Positions 8,701-17,125 of a stretch of 64,000 bases of DNA are shown here, piece by piece. The notes beneath the pieces are model-generated. The model saw only the letters and a list, made by a program, of their open reading frames with translations. It had not been told where the DNA came from and did no database searches. How positions within the stretch are numbered: position 1 is the stretch's first letter; every line of letters starts with the position of its first letter. Both the position numbers and the translations under genes were made by a program. The stretch is taken from positions 4,092,001-4,156,000 of the forward strand of contig NZ_AP017422.1 of NCBI RefSeq assembly GCF_002355595.1. The letters run 5' to 3'. Origin of the DNA: Filimonas lacunae (lineage in GTDB: Bacteria > Bacteroidota > Bacteroidia > Chitinophagales > Chitinophagaceae).

Positions 8701-10119
8701 ATACAGCAGGCCGCTTTTCATACCCAGCCAAAGACGGTGCCGCCGGTCTTCCAGCAATCCCCGCACTTCATTATCAGAGCGGTATACACTACCCTGCACC
8801 AATAGTCGTTGCTGAAAATCTTCCGGCTGAAAGATAATTTTTTCAATACCTCTTTCATCGGTGCGTAACCACAGCAACCCATCTGTATCATAAAACAACG
8901 TACTTACGATATTAGACATGCGCCGTGTGCCCGACAGCGGATTGTTATAAAAATATTCTACCGCATCCTTTTCGGCATTGTAATAACCAAAGCCCCCTCC
9001 TTTCATGTTCACCCACAGGATGCCATTCTTATCTTCATATACTTTAAAATGATCGCCAGCATAATTATACCGTGCATTGTTTTGCTGGAAATAGTTTTTA
9101 AACTGTTGCCGCTGCACATGAAACACAATCACGCCTTCTTTTTCCGGTTTAATCCACAGATCGCCACGCCTGTCTTCATACAACGAATACAAGGCGTTTT
9201 TACTGTCCTGCATAAATTGCTGTATTTCCCAGGTACGCAACGTTATACGCACCAACGCACCAGCGCCCGTTGTAGCGTAGAGATATTTCTGATTTCTGTT
9301 CACCAGCAAACCATACAGGGCAGCATTACCCAAATGAAAAGAGGTGAGCAACTGACCTGAATGTGCTATTACCAATAAACGGCCATCATCCGTACCTGCG
9401 TACACCGCTTCGGCTGTTTCTGCCATACAGGTAACAGCAGCCGTGTCACACGCATACCGGCAACGCATGCTTTCATACACTCCGGCCTTATTTTTTACCA
9501 GGCGGCACAGCCCCTTATCGGTACCCAGCCATACCTGGCCCTGCCGGTCTTCCTTCATAAACAACACTTTGTTGGAAGGTATGCGAAACTGTTCCGCTGC
9601 CTGCTGTGTATACCAATGCCACGAAGAAGAATCAGAAGCAGGCTTTTCCATTAACAGAATGCCCTGCTCTATTGTTTCCATCCACAGTTTATCATCATAC
9701 TGCGACAGCACTCCTTTAAACGATCCTATGGCAGGTGGGTTCCGCAACAAGGCCATAGCAGGCCGGAAACGCTCTGTAGTTTTATCAAAACGGTAAATTT
9801 GCCCGTCGTACGATTTCACCCACAAATGGTGATAATCATCTCCTGTAACCTGGTCAATACGGTTATTCTTGATATAGGAGGAATCGCCGGGGGCAGATTT
9901 AAAAGAAAGGAACTGCCGTCCATCAAAACGGTTTAATCCATTCCAGGTACCCAACCACATAAAGCCTTCTTTATCCTTATACATGCTGGTAACCATATCG
10001 TGCGACAAGCCATCTTCGGTAGAATAATGTTCTATTTTACAACGTGGCTGACCATGTACCCGGCAAAAACACACAGGCGTGGCAAGAAGCAACAAAAAAT
10101 ATCTCAGTGCACTTTTCAT
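5719..10119 (-). CDS. Hybrid two-component system sensor/regulator (HTCS)
   Basis: A 1466-residue one-protein signalling system: signal peptide, about 14 two-component-regulator beta-propeller repeats (WLGT/GLW-type motifs), a Y_Y_Y domain, a membrane segment (WAYLLYSVLIMSLGWALW), HisKA with phosphoacceptor H946 in SHELRTPL, an HATPase (GTGIGLAL), a receiver domain with phospho-accepting D1254 in SDIMMPEMDG, and a C-terminal AraC DNA-binding domain. HTCS proteins bind oligosaccharides in the periplasm and activate their polysaccharide locus. Its place between SusD and GH28 points to a pectin fragment as ligand. The start at 10119 is chosen because it opens directly into the signal peptide; an upstream in-frame ATG at 10173 would bury it. 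Confidence 0.93.
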   Translation of the reverse strand: MKSALRYFLLLLATPVCFCRVHGQPRCKIEHYSTEDGLSHDMVTSMYKDKEGFMWLGTWNGLNRFDGRQFLSFKSAPGDSSYIKNNRIDQVTGDDYHHLWVKSYDGQIYRFDKTTERFRPAMALLRNPPAIGSFKGVLSQYDDKLWMETIEQGILLMEKPASDSSSWHWYTQQAAEQFRIPSNKVLFMKEDRQGQVWLGTDKGLCRLVKNKAGVYESMRCRYACDTAAVTCMAETAEAVYAGTDDGRLLVIAHSGQLLTSFHLGNAALYGLLVNRNQKYLYATTGAGALVRITLRTWEIQQFMQDSKNALYSLYEDRRGDLWIKPEKEGVIVFHVQRQQFKNYFQQNNARYNYAGDHFKVYEDKNGILWVNMKGGGFGYYNAEKDAVEYFYNNPLSGTRRMSNIVSTLFYDTDGLLWLRTDERGIEKIIFQPEDFQQRLLVQGSVYRSDNEVRGLLEDRRHRLWLGMKSGLLYILENGKPAGVRFENMPGHGIGQVYTILQDKAGCMWLGTKAHGLYKATPVNAPETVYRLEHFMPDAADATSISSNEIYTLLEDSRGLLWAGSFQNGLNLVQNDNGHTRFIHDRECLANYPAGRYRKIRHMAEDKNGRLWMATTDGLLIADVTTPASFTYASYQKISGDGHSLGNNNVQYICRDTHDQMWLATLGGGLNKAIGDDPLRSLRFDVYTMKQGLPNDYLLSCAEDSYGYLWIATQTGLSRLDKTTMKFRNYNSNDGLPLCTFSEASCQLCDNGHMVFGTIRGLVEVDPPHLKDHVTDMQLAFTGLSVNNETVLPGTGNPVMPVALNYTKEVTLHYDQNTLGFDFTIPDFRLGSKQAYAYRLQGFEDRWNYTSEGSATYTHLPPGRYVLEVKCMHTALYQQVPYRQLAVTILPPLWKTGWAYLLYSVLIMSLGWALWKTAATLLRLKQRIALEKKVAALKLDFFTNVSHELRTPLTLIMNPVAALEQREGLSQLGKQYVEVIKRNANRMNRFINQLLELRKLESGKAQLQVAQVALPEFVKNITSFFLEMIREKQIHLEIIADVGSLYCWCDKDKMETAFYNVLANACKYTRECGHIVIRLQQQEQNMLIEVMDEGGGVEEGELPYLFDLFYAGKGSHKTGVKGTGIGLALTREIIELHGGSITACNRGGGLAVTIMLPIVVAASKKAGISYVQEPAEMHDNAIPDIVADPLLHEPAAQGQGRHPEQPLLLIVEDNSDLRAFIQSLLSPFYRIALAENGREGCRIALELMPDLVISDIMMPEMDGIQMLDYLKKNMVTSHIPVILLTAKSAVESQIEGLEYGADYYIGKPFQNDFLMAAIRSLVRQRKLMLKHLVNGKENIRLEPGTLQVTSQDAKFLKQVTEVVEEKMADESFDIDTVAVSIGMGRTTFYKKFKGLTGMAPVEFVREMRLKRAQQYFDAGYGNVSEVAYAVGFNNAKYFSTCFKARYQVAPTEYLKQHQSGNLAAGES

Positions 10120-10211
10120 AAGCAAAAAGCAATCGTTCAAAAAAAATACATCCGGCAATATTCTAAGATACAACTAATATAAAAAAACAGCTATTCGTTT
10201 TTCACTCCTAT

Positions 10212-10229
10212 TTTCAGGCATGCCTGAAA
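10212..10229. promoter_or_regulatory. 18-bp perfect palindrome upstream of HTCS
   Basis: TTTCAGGCATGCCTGAAA is fully self-complementary with no loop. It lies about 93 bp upstream of the HTCS start and downstream of the SusD gene. The lack of a loop favours a dimeric protein-binding site over a terminator. The binder is unknown; the HTCS itself or a sugar regulator are possibilities. Confidence 0.4.
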
Positions 10230-10254
10230 GCGACCTGCTGAGTATAAAAAAAGA

Positions 10255-10276
10255 GGAAGCTGTAGAAACAGCTTCC
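10255..10276 (-). terminator. Terminator of the pectin susCD operon
   Basis: An 8-bp perfect stem GGAAGCTG/CAGCTTCC with a 6-base loop. On the minus strand it is followed by a T-rich run (TCTTTTTTTAT). It lies 34 bp beyond the SusD stop, so the HTCS gene probably has its own promoter. Confidence 0.75.
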
Positions 10277-10309
10277 GATCGCTTGTTGTCTAAAAAAAAC
10301 AATTATAGA

Positions 10310-12406
10310 TTATTGAAATCCATAGCCATTGGTAATAAGGCCATTCGATTTCGAAACCGTTTCTGATGTTAAAGGCAGTAAATACCTGGGAGGAACACCT
10401 GAACTGAAATAACTGTCAGGATATCCTTTAAAAATATTAGTGGTGTACTGCGCTTCATTGGCCACAATATTAGCGCCCCATGCCGTTTTCTTGTACCCCT
10501 TCGCTACCAGGTCGGCCGCTTCGGCCCCATTAGGATCGATATACCGGAACAAACCCTGTATAGCCAGATTACGGTTGTTGGTGCTTGCCGTATAACCCAA
10601 TCCCACCCAGGCATCTGAATTACCACGCCAGCCGGGGAATAGAATGGGATAAGTGGCCGCTCCTTCTGCCACAGTAGTTTGGGTGGTAAGCATTTTACTC
10701 AACCCCAGGTCGGCCGCATTCACCCCTTTGGTATAGATATAGTTAGAGATGGTGTTGCCGTTAGGAAAAGTATAATAGCCATTGGCTTTTAAGCCTGCTA
10801 CCATCGCTATCTGGGCATCCCGTAGTGCTTTAATCTTTTGCGGCAGCTTGCCAGTACGTATCAGGTCTTCGCGGCGATAGCCTTCCCCGGCAAACTCCAG
10901 CTTCCGCTCCTGCAAAATGGCCTCTTTCAACGCATCACCACCCAGGGCATTGATATAATTGGTTACTTTCTCTGTTTGATCAGCCGCTGCAAAAGCCCTG
11001 CTTCTTACTTTAGCCAGTTCCACCTTCGCCTGCCCTTCTTCTCCTGTTTCGGCATATGCTTCTGCCAGCAGCAATATCACATCTGCCATACGCAGCTGCG
11101 GCCAGTTAATACCGGATTGCCGCTGCGCAGCTACATAAGGATTAGGCATACGGCTTTCATCCCATTTATTGTTAGCCAGACCACCCTTATCGCGCGAGCC
11201 GGGAGTAAAGTCTATAATCACTTCCGAAGCACTGCCGGAATTGGCAGTAACGGTAACAGAAACATCCCTTCTCAGATCTTTGGGATCATAATCGCCATAA
11301 TAAAAAGAAGGATGCATGCGGCTTTGTCCATATGCCTTGTTAGGATAGGCATTGGAACTGCCCCCGTTAGACGGACGGCCAAAAGCATAAGGGCGTTCTG
11401 AAAACTGCGCCTGCGTTTCTCCAATTTCGTATAACGACTCCGGGCTTACTACCAGGTTCATGTTATACTGAAAATTATACTGGAACGGATTTGTAAAACC
11501 CGTACCACGCGGGTCTGTTGTGATCAGGTAGGCAGATCCGGCATTGTCCAGGCAGGCTTTCAGATTTGTTTTCGCTAATTCATAATATTTTTTATAATCC
11601 GTACGGCGTACATATTTGGCATTCCATTTTTCAATACCCAGCTGTGTAAAGGTTACGCCACCATAGTTCAGATCGGTACGGCGCAAGCCATAACCACCGG
11701 CATACATCGCCATTTTACCCATTAACCCGTAAGCAAAAGTGCGCGAAAACCTTTCTGCATTAATACCACTTTCGCCCAGGCGATACATACCTGTTGCCGC
11801 CTTAGACAGGTTATCTATTTCGCCGTCGTAAATAACATCACGCGAAGTAAGCCTGGCACTGTCTGTTTGTGCAGTGGTAGATATGGTATTCTGGAAATAA
11901 GGCACATCGCCAAAATAACGGATCAAGGTATGGTAAGAGAAGGCACGGAACACCGCAGCTTCTCCATACAGTTGCGTCCAATCGGTAACAGCGCCTGCCG
12001 CAACCGCCTGCTGGTATTCCGGCTTGGCACGTATGGCATCCATAATAATGTTGGCGCGGTTGGCTATTTTGTACAGGTTGGCCCAGGCGTTGAGCGAGTT
12101 GGCATAATCAATGGAAATTTCACTGGCATATAACCCCTCGGGAATATGCCTTAATTGCGCATCGTATGTTTCGGGATGGCACTCTGCATCAGACCCCACT
12201 ACGTCAATATCATAAAACAAACCACTGGCGCCCGAACGCCACAGATCGTAGCAGCCTATCAGCACTTTATAGGTTTCACTGGGAGAAGAGAATACAAAGT
12301 CCTGGTCAACAGAAGATGGCGACTGCACATCTAAAAAGCTTTTTTTACAGGAAGCAACCGGTATCAGTAACACGGCTATATAAAGAATGGGTATTATCTT
12401 TTTCAT
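10310..12406 (-). CDS. SusD/RagB family surface glycan-binding lipoprotein
   Basis: A 698-residue outer-membrane lipoprotein (signal peptide with lipobox VASC, Cys20, followed by KKSFLDV typical of SusD). SusD proteins cap the SusC barrel and deliver oligosaccharides to it. At nearly 700 residues it is longer than the 450-600 usual for the family, with extra sequence in the C-terminal half. It lies 22 bp after the SusC stop and ends at a terminator. The adjacent HTCS, GH28 and pectinesterase suggest pectic oligosaccharides as ligand. Confidence 0.92.
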   Translation of the reverse strand: MKKIIPILYIAVLLIPVASCKKSFLDVQSPSSVDQDFVFSSPSETYKVLIGCYDLWRSGASGLFYDIDVVGSDAECHPETYDAQLRHIPEGLYASEISIDYANSLNAWANLYKIANRANIIMDAIRAKPEYQQAVAAGAVTDWTQLYGEAAVFRAFSYHTLIRYFGDVPYFQNTISTTAQTDSARLTSRDVIYDGEIDNLSKAATGMYRLGESGINAERFSRTFAYGLMGKMAMYAGGYGLRRTDLNYGGVTFTQLGIEKWNAKYVRRTDYKKYYELAKTNLKACLDNAGSAYLITTDPRGTGFTNPFQYNFQYNMNLVVSPESLYEIGETQAQFSERPYAFGRPSNGGSSNAYPNKAYGQSRMHPSFYYGDYDPKDLRRDVSVTVTANSGSASEVIIDFTPGSRDKGGLANNKWDESRMPNPYVAAQRQSGINWPQLRMADVILLLAEAYAETGEEGQAKVELAKVRSRAFAAADQTEKVTNYINALGGDALKEAILQERKLEFAGEGYRREDLIRTGKLPQKIKALRDAQIAMVAGLKANGYYTFPNGNTISNYIYTKGVNAADLGLSKMLTTQTTVAEGAATYPILFPGWRGNSDAWVGLGYTASTNNRNLAIQGLFRYIDPNGAEAADLVAKGYKKTAWGANIVANEAQYTTNIFKGYPDSYFSSGVPPRYLLPLTSETVSKSNGLITNGYGFQ

Positions 12407-12428
12407 ATCTGGAACCGTTTACAATCAT

Positions 12429-15400
12429 TTAAAATTCAACATTTAAACCAAGGGTGAATGACCGGGCGCGCGGATAAGCACCCCAATCCAGTCCGGTAGT
12501 GGGATATTGTGCACCGCCCTGGCTGGTATTAGTGTTCACTTCCGGATCAAGCCCTTTATAACTGGTAAATAACAGCGCGTTGAATATAGAACCATACAAG
12601 CGCAGCCTGCTGATGTGCATTTTCTGCAATATCCCTGCAGGCAGACTATAGCCCAGCGTTACAGTATTTAAGCGCAGAAATGAACCATCCTGTATACCTA
12701 AAGATGACACCACCGGGTTTTCCTGGTAAGGCAGGAAGGTGGTAGCATTCGCATTCAAAGCATTCAGCCCGGCCGGGTCGGTCACTTTTACCAGTTGTCC
12801 GCCCTGTATATCATACAAACGGTAAGAGCTGGACAAGTAGTTCAAACGATTCTTGTACAATCCATCTTCCTTGCTTCCCATAAACGCAGCCAGGTAGGTA
12901 GCATTATACACCTTGTTGCCATAGCTCCAGTTAAAGTTCATAGCAAAGTCCAAGTTGCGGTAAGAAGCATTCAGGTTAAAGCCACCGGTATGTTTGGGAT
13001 TCATATCACCAATAATGCTTACATCCTTTTCATCCACCACGCCATCGCCTGTAAGATCTTTAAACTTAATCACACCAGGGTGTGCTACCTGCCCGGCAGG
13101 CTTGCTGGTAGTAGTACCGAATACAGTACCAATAATACCTGAACCTATATCCGGGTTATCCTTGCTTTTATTCAGCGTATACACGCCATTGGCATAGGTA
13201 AAATCTTCCGGCTTATACCAGCCGTCGTAGGTATACCCACGCACCTGGCCTACCGGCTTGCCCACCTGCAGGATGTAATCGCCGGTGTTAGGTTGTGTAA
13301 CAGTGGAACCCCATTGTGATTTATACAGGCCGGTAATGCCCGGTGACAACTCATCTATTCTGCCCCTGTTAATGCTGATGTTGAAACTGGCGCTCAGGTT
13401 AAAGTCTTTACCACGCACCAGGTCGCTACCTAAAGAAAGCTCTATACCCCTGTTGCTGGTAGCACCTACGTTCTGATAAGTGAACGAAAATCCACTGATA
13501 GGCGATATAGGTGTAAGCATCAGCAAATCTTTGGTAGAGTTCCAGTAGCCTTCAATGGTACCGTACAAACGTTTATCCAGCAAGGTAAAATCCAGCCCCA
13601 GGTTGCGGGTAATGGTGGTTTCCCACTTCAGGTTAGGATTGGCAATAGTGTTGGCCGGAGAATAGGCGCTTTGCCTTACCTCATTGATAGAAAACTGCGT
13701 AAGCCCGTTGGATGTCCATTGATTTTTCCAGAGGTTGGCACTGATGCCGTCATTACCTACCGAACCATAAGACACACGCAGCTTCAACATATTGATAGTA
13801 CTTACGTCTCTCAGGAAGTTTTCATCACTGATGCGCCAGCCAAACGAAGCTGCCGGAAAATAAGCCCAGCGGTTAGAAGGCGCAAAACGGGAACTCCCAT
13901 CGGCCCGTAACGTAGCAGAGAACAGGTATTTATCCAGTAACGTGTAGTTGGCACGACCAAAATACGAAGTAAGCCTGTTGGGGGTGCCCGCAGTGGAACT
14001 ATACCCGTAATTGACCGTGGTGCCCACCGTGGCCAGGTATTGATCCATCATGGCAAATGCCCTGTCTGATGTAAAGGAAACAGGATACTTGAGCCCCCAC
14101 ATGCTGGTGCCTTCTGAATTGGAATTGTTCACTTCCTGGCCAATGATAGCATTGAGGTTATGGGCTTTACCCAGGCCGGACACCTGGTAATTCAACGTAT
14201 TTACCCAGCGCAATTGCCATCCTTCACTGGTGTTGATAGTGGCATTACCCGAGAATGTTTTAGTGCCGCTATCGGTGAGGTAGTTGTTGTATACCGCACC
14301 TGACCATATCTTGCCCTTGTTCCAGTTAAGGTTGTAACCCAGTTCTGACCGGGCAGTTAATCCTTTCAGGATATTCCAGGTTAAAGACGCATTGGAACGC
14401 AATGATCTTTCTTTGCCCAAAGGCTGATAATCTTTCATCAGCGCTACCGGGTTATACCTGTCCTGCAACACCATATCATATAAACCCAGCTGCGAGTTTT
14501 TACGGTCGTCCAGCTCGCCCAGCACATCGGCTGTAGCAATAGGCCTGAACTGGTAGGCAGAAGATAAGACAGAGCCCTTGCCATTGGTAGTACCCTCATC
14601 TCCCATTTTTTCGATATTGGTGTAACGGGTATCAAAACCCAGGGTAAGCTTGTTGGTAAGCTTTTGCTCTACTTTAAAAGCCGCATTCATACGCTTAAAC
14701 CAGGAATTGATTTTCATACCCTGGTTATCGTTATAGCTCATGGATAAAATATACTTCGTTTTATTATTGCCATTACTGATGCTGAGGTTATGGCTGTGCG
14801 AGAAAGAGCTGTTGTAGGCTTCTTTAGAGAAGTTTCTGGCACCTGTATTTTTATAATGATCAATGCCCTCCGTGTTGTTATACTGCGCAGCATAACTGCC
14901 AATGGCCCACAAACGTTCCCAGGCATCGGCATAGCTGTTGCTGATGGCTTTGGCATACTGCCAGTTATAGGCAATGTAGTCGTAGGCATTCATGGTTTCG
15001 AGATATTTGGTAGCCTTGTTCCACTGCACAAAATTGTCGTAGGCGATGGTAAGCTTACCTGCTTTCCCGTTTTTGGTGGTGATGATGATAACACCGTTGG
15101 CCCCCCTGGCCCCATAAATGGCAGTAGAAGACGCATCTTTTAAGATGTCAATGGTTTCTATCTGGTTAGGTGGGATATCGGTGATATTACTTACCGGAAA
15201 ACCGTCTACTATATATAATGGCTCGTTGCTTTGAGAAACAGAACCACCGCCCCGGATACGGATAGACACACTGGCATCGGGCCGGCCATCCTGTACCGTA
15301 ACATTTACACCGGGCACCTTACCCGCCAGCGCCTGTGCCGCATTGGCCACGGGCACCGCCGCAATTTGCTTGCCCGATACAGAAGCCACCGAACCGGTCA

Positions 15401-15743
15401 GATCTTTTCTACGGGCGGTGCCGTATCCAATCACCACCACATCGTTCAGCGACGAAGCGCTGCCTTTCAGCACCACTATCACGTCTCCTCCTGTTATCGC
15501 TGCTTCCTGGGTTTCCATACCCGTGTAACTGATAATCAATGTGGTAGTTTTTTCGGGCACCACCAGGCGGAAATGACCACCGGAATCTGTAGCAGTGACA
15601 ATTGGGGTGCCCCGCCCGGCAACAGAAGCGCCGGCCAGCGCAATACCTGTTTCATCCCTTACGGTTCCTTTCACAGTTTTTGTCTGCGCCGCTGCTGTCA
15701 GGCAGGCACAGCAAAAAAATAGTAGCAGATAGCATGTTCGCAT
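12429..15743 (-). CDS. SusC/RagA family TonB-linked outer membrane receptor (pectin locus)
   Basis: A 1104-residue TonB-dependent transporter. It has a signal peptide ending near AAAQ, a carboxypeptidase-like regulatory domain (VKGTVRDETGIALAGASV), the SusC plug motif with NDVVVIGYGTARRKDLTGSV and the IRIRGGGS...PLYIVDGFP block, and a C-terminal beta-barrel ending in aromatic F. It lacks the STN domain seen in the two sigma-linked SusC proteins here, which fits control by the HTCS rather than by an anti-sigma factor. The start at 15743 opens directly into the signal peptide; the in-frame ATG at 15797 is less likely. The predicted role is import of pectic oligosaccharides together with SusD. 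Confidence 0.93.
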   Translation of the reverse strand: MRTCYLLLFFCCACLTAAAQTKTVKGTVRDETGIALAGASVAGRGTPIVTATDSGGHFRLVVPEKTTTLIISYTGMETQEAAITGGDVIVVLKGSASSLNDVVVIGYGTARRKDLTGSVASVSGKQIAAVPVANAAQALAGKVPGVNVTVQDGRPDASVSIRIRGGGSVSQSNEPLYIVDGFPVSNITDIPPNQIETIDILKDASSTAIYGARGANGVIIITTKNGKAGKLTIAYDNFVQWNKATKYLETMNAYDYIAYNWQYAKAISNSYADAWERLWAIGSYAAQYNNTEGIDHYKNTGARNFSKEAYNSSFSHSHNLSISNGNNKTKYILSMSYNDNQGMKINSWFKRMNAAFKVEQKLTNKLTLGFDTRYTNIEKMGDEGTTNGKGSVLSSAYQFRPIATADVLGELDDRKNSQLGLYDMVLQDRYNPVALMKDYQPLGKERSLRSNASLTWNILKGLTARSELGYNLNWNKGKIWSGAVYNNYLTDSGTKTFSGNATINTSEGWQLRWVNTLNYQVSGLGKAHNLNAIIGQEVNNSNSEGTSMWGLKYPVSFTSDRAFAMMDQYLATVGTTVNYGYSSTAGTPNRLTSYFGRANYTLLDKYLFSATLRADGSSRFAPSNRWAYFPAASFGWRISDENFLRDVSTINMLKLRVSYGSVGNDGISANLWKNQWTSNGLTQFSINEVRQSAYSPANTIANPNLKWETTITRNLGLDFTLLDKRLYGTIEGYWNSTKDLLMLTPISPISGFSFTYQNVGATSNRGIELSLGSDLVRGKDFNLSASFNISINRGRIDELSPGITGLYKSQWGSTVTQPNTGDYILQVGKPVGQVRGYTYDGWYKPEDFTYANGVYTLNKSKDNPDIGSGIIGTVFGTTTSKPAGQVAHPGVIKFKDLTGDGVVDEKDVSIIGDMNPKHTGGFNLNASYRNLDFAMNFNWSYGNKVYNATYLAAFMGSKEDGLYKNRLNYLSSSYRLYDIQGGQLVKVTDPAGLNALNANATTFLPYQENPVVSSLGIQDGSFLRLNTVTLGYSLPAGILQKMHISRLRLYGSIFNALLFTSYKGLDPEVNTNTSQGGAQYPTTGLDWGAYPRARSFTLGLNVEF

Positions 15744-15882
15744 ATAGCAATGGTTAAAAATGGCAAGAAAGAATTCATCGAAAAAGCAGTAATGCAATCG
15801 GGAGCATTAAACCAGTCGAACGTAACAACAAGCAACAACCTCATGGCTCACCTTACAGGGCCTTCGTTGATTTTTACAGCAT

Positions 15883-15890
15883 CAAATGTA
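15883..15890 (-). promoter_or_regulatory. Candidate -7 box of the pectin susCD operon
   Basis: On the minus strand TACATTTG matches the TAnnTTTG consensus. It lies about 140 bp upstream of the SusC start. The nearest TTG upstream (minus strand) is 24 bases away, longer than usual, so the call is weak. The 362-bp stretch between SusC and the kinase start holds nothing else I can identify. Confidence 0.35.
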
Positions 15891-16105
15891 TTGGTACTCA
15901 GCCGATAAGAGGTTCAATAATTATCACTTTAGGTTCAAAAAATGGTATTTCCGGGTTCATTTTCTGGCAAAACGGGGGCTATACAATAATCCCCTGCAAT
16001 CACAGGCATCTTTTGCACAAAGCATACAAAAGCTTACACAAATCAACGCATACCCTATCCGGACTTCTATCGCCTTTAACTTGCGTACAAAACCCCTGTA
16101 TAGCC

Positions 16106-17071
16106 ATGTTCGCTACTTCCCGTTTTGTGTGGTTGGTTCCTGTTCTGTGCCTTTGTGTTACAGTGGTGGCAAAGGCTCAGAAAGCCAATGAACTGATACG
16201 CCTGGAAACCCTGGCAGAAAGGGGAAGCAAAAATAGCGTTATCATAGGCATACTGGTGCTGATTGCCTTTTGTATTATCCTCTACAGCAACTACCGCACA
16301 AAGCACCAGGTGAACCGCCAGCTGCAAGCGCAGCAAAAAGAGATACATATACAGAATAACCAGATAAAAGAACTACTGGCAGAAAAAGAAGGACTGCTGG
16401 ATGAAAAAGAGTGGCTGCTAAAGGAGATACATCACCGGGTAAAAAACAACCTGCAAATAGTAATGAGCCTGTTGAACAGCCAGAGCGCCTACCTCGACAA
16501 TGAAGCAGCTATTGCCGCCATTCAAAACAGTCAGCACCGCATGTATGCCATGTCACTGATTCACCAGAAGCTATATCAGACAGAAAGCCTGGCCACTATT
16601 AATATGCAATGGTATGTGACAGAGCTGGTGAACTATATGGAAGATTGCTTTGGCACAACAGATAAAATTGTATTCAGCAAACAAGTAGAACCCTTGGAGC
16701 TGGACGCAGCCCAGGCTGTGCCCATTGGCCTTATTCTCAATGAAACGGTCAGCAACTCTATTAAATACGCCTTTCCCGCAAACCGGAAAGGCCATATCTA
16801 TATCACACTCAAAGCACAGGATAACTGCTATCATCTTACTATTACAGATGATGGCATAGGCTTACCGGAAAACTTTGACATTACCACTGCCGGCTCATTA
16901 GGCATGAGCCTTATCTATGGCCTGAGCATGCAGTTAGATGGCGAGCTTACCATTGAAGGGGATAAAGGCTTTCATTTGAGTTTACAGTTTCGCTGCGAAG
17001 GCACACTGGAAAAAAAAATGCTGGCACAGACCACAGAAGAAGACATTACAGGCATGCACACTAATTTTTAA
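16106..17071 (+). CDS. Membrane sensor histidine kinase (HisKA_2 type)
   Basis: A 321-residue kinase: signal peptide (VPVLCLCVTVVAKAQ), about 25 residues, a transmembrane helix (VIIGILVLIAFCIILY), a coiled-coil linker rich in E/K/Q, a HisKA_2 domain with EIHHRVKNN (H109/H110) and an HATPase with NETVSNSIKYAF and DDGIGLP. The start at 16106 is preferred because it begins the signal peptide; the frame stays open up to 16013. Relatives usually carry a long TPR sensor between signal peptide and membrane helix; here it is almost absent. No response regulator is adjacent. Confidence 0.87.
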   Translation: MFATSRFVWLVPVLCLCVTVVAKAQKANELIRLETLAERGSKNSVIIGILVLIAFCIILYSNYRTKHQVNRQLQAQQKEIHIQNNQIKELLAEKEGLLDEKEWLLKEIHHRVKNNLQIVMSLLNSQSAYLDNEAAIAAIQNSQHRMYAMSLIHQKLYQTESLATINMQWYVTELVNYMEDCFGTTDKIVFSKQVEPLELDAAQAVPIGLILNETVSNSIKYAFPANRKGHIYITLKAQDNCYHLTITDDGIGLPENFDITTAGSLGMSLIYGLSMQLDGELTIEGDKGFHLSLQFRCEGTLEKKMLAQTTEEDITGMHTNF

Positions 17072-17075
17072 TATC

Positions 17076-17116
17076 ACTAAACAGTTAACAGCATGTTCAG
17101 CTGCCAACTGTTTAGT
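17076..17116. terminator. Bidirectional terminator
   Basis: Eleven-base perfect arms ACTAAACAGTT and AACTGTTTAGT, with a partial inner CAGC/GCTG pairing, lie exactly between the convergent kinase and protease genes. Confidence 0.65.
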
Positions 17117-17125
17117 AATTAATAC

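Noticed and set aside
16013-16105. N-terminal extension of the histidine kinase
   Set aside because: The extra 31 residues would precede an otherwise perfect signal peptide starting at 16106.
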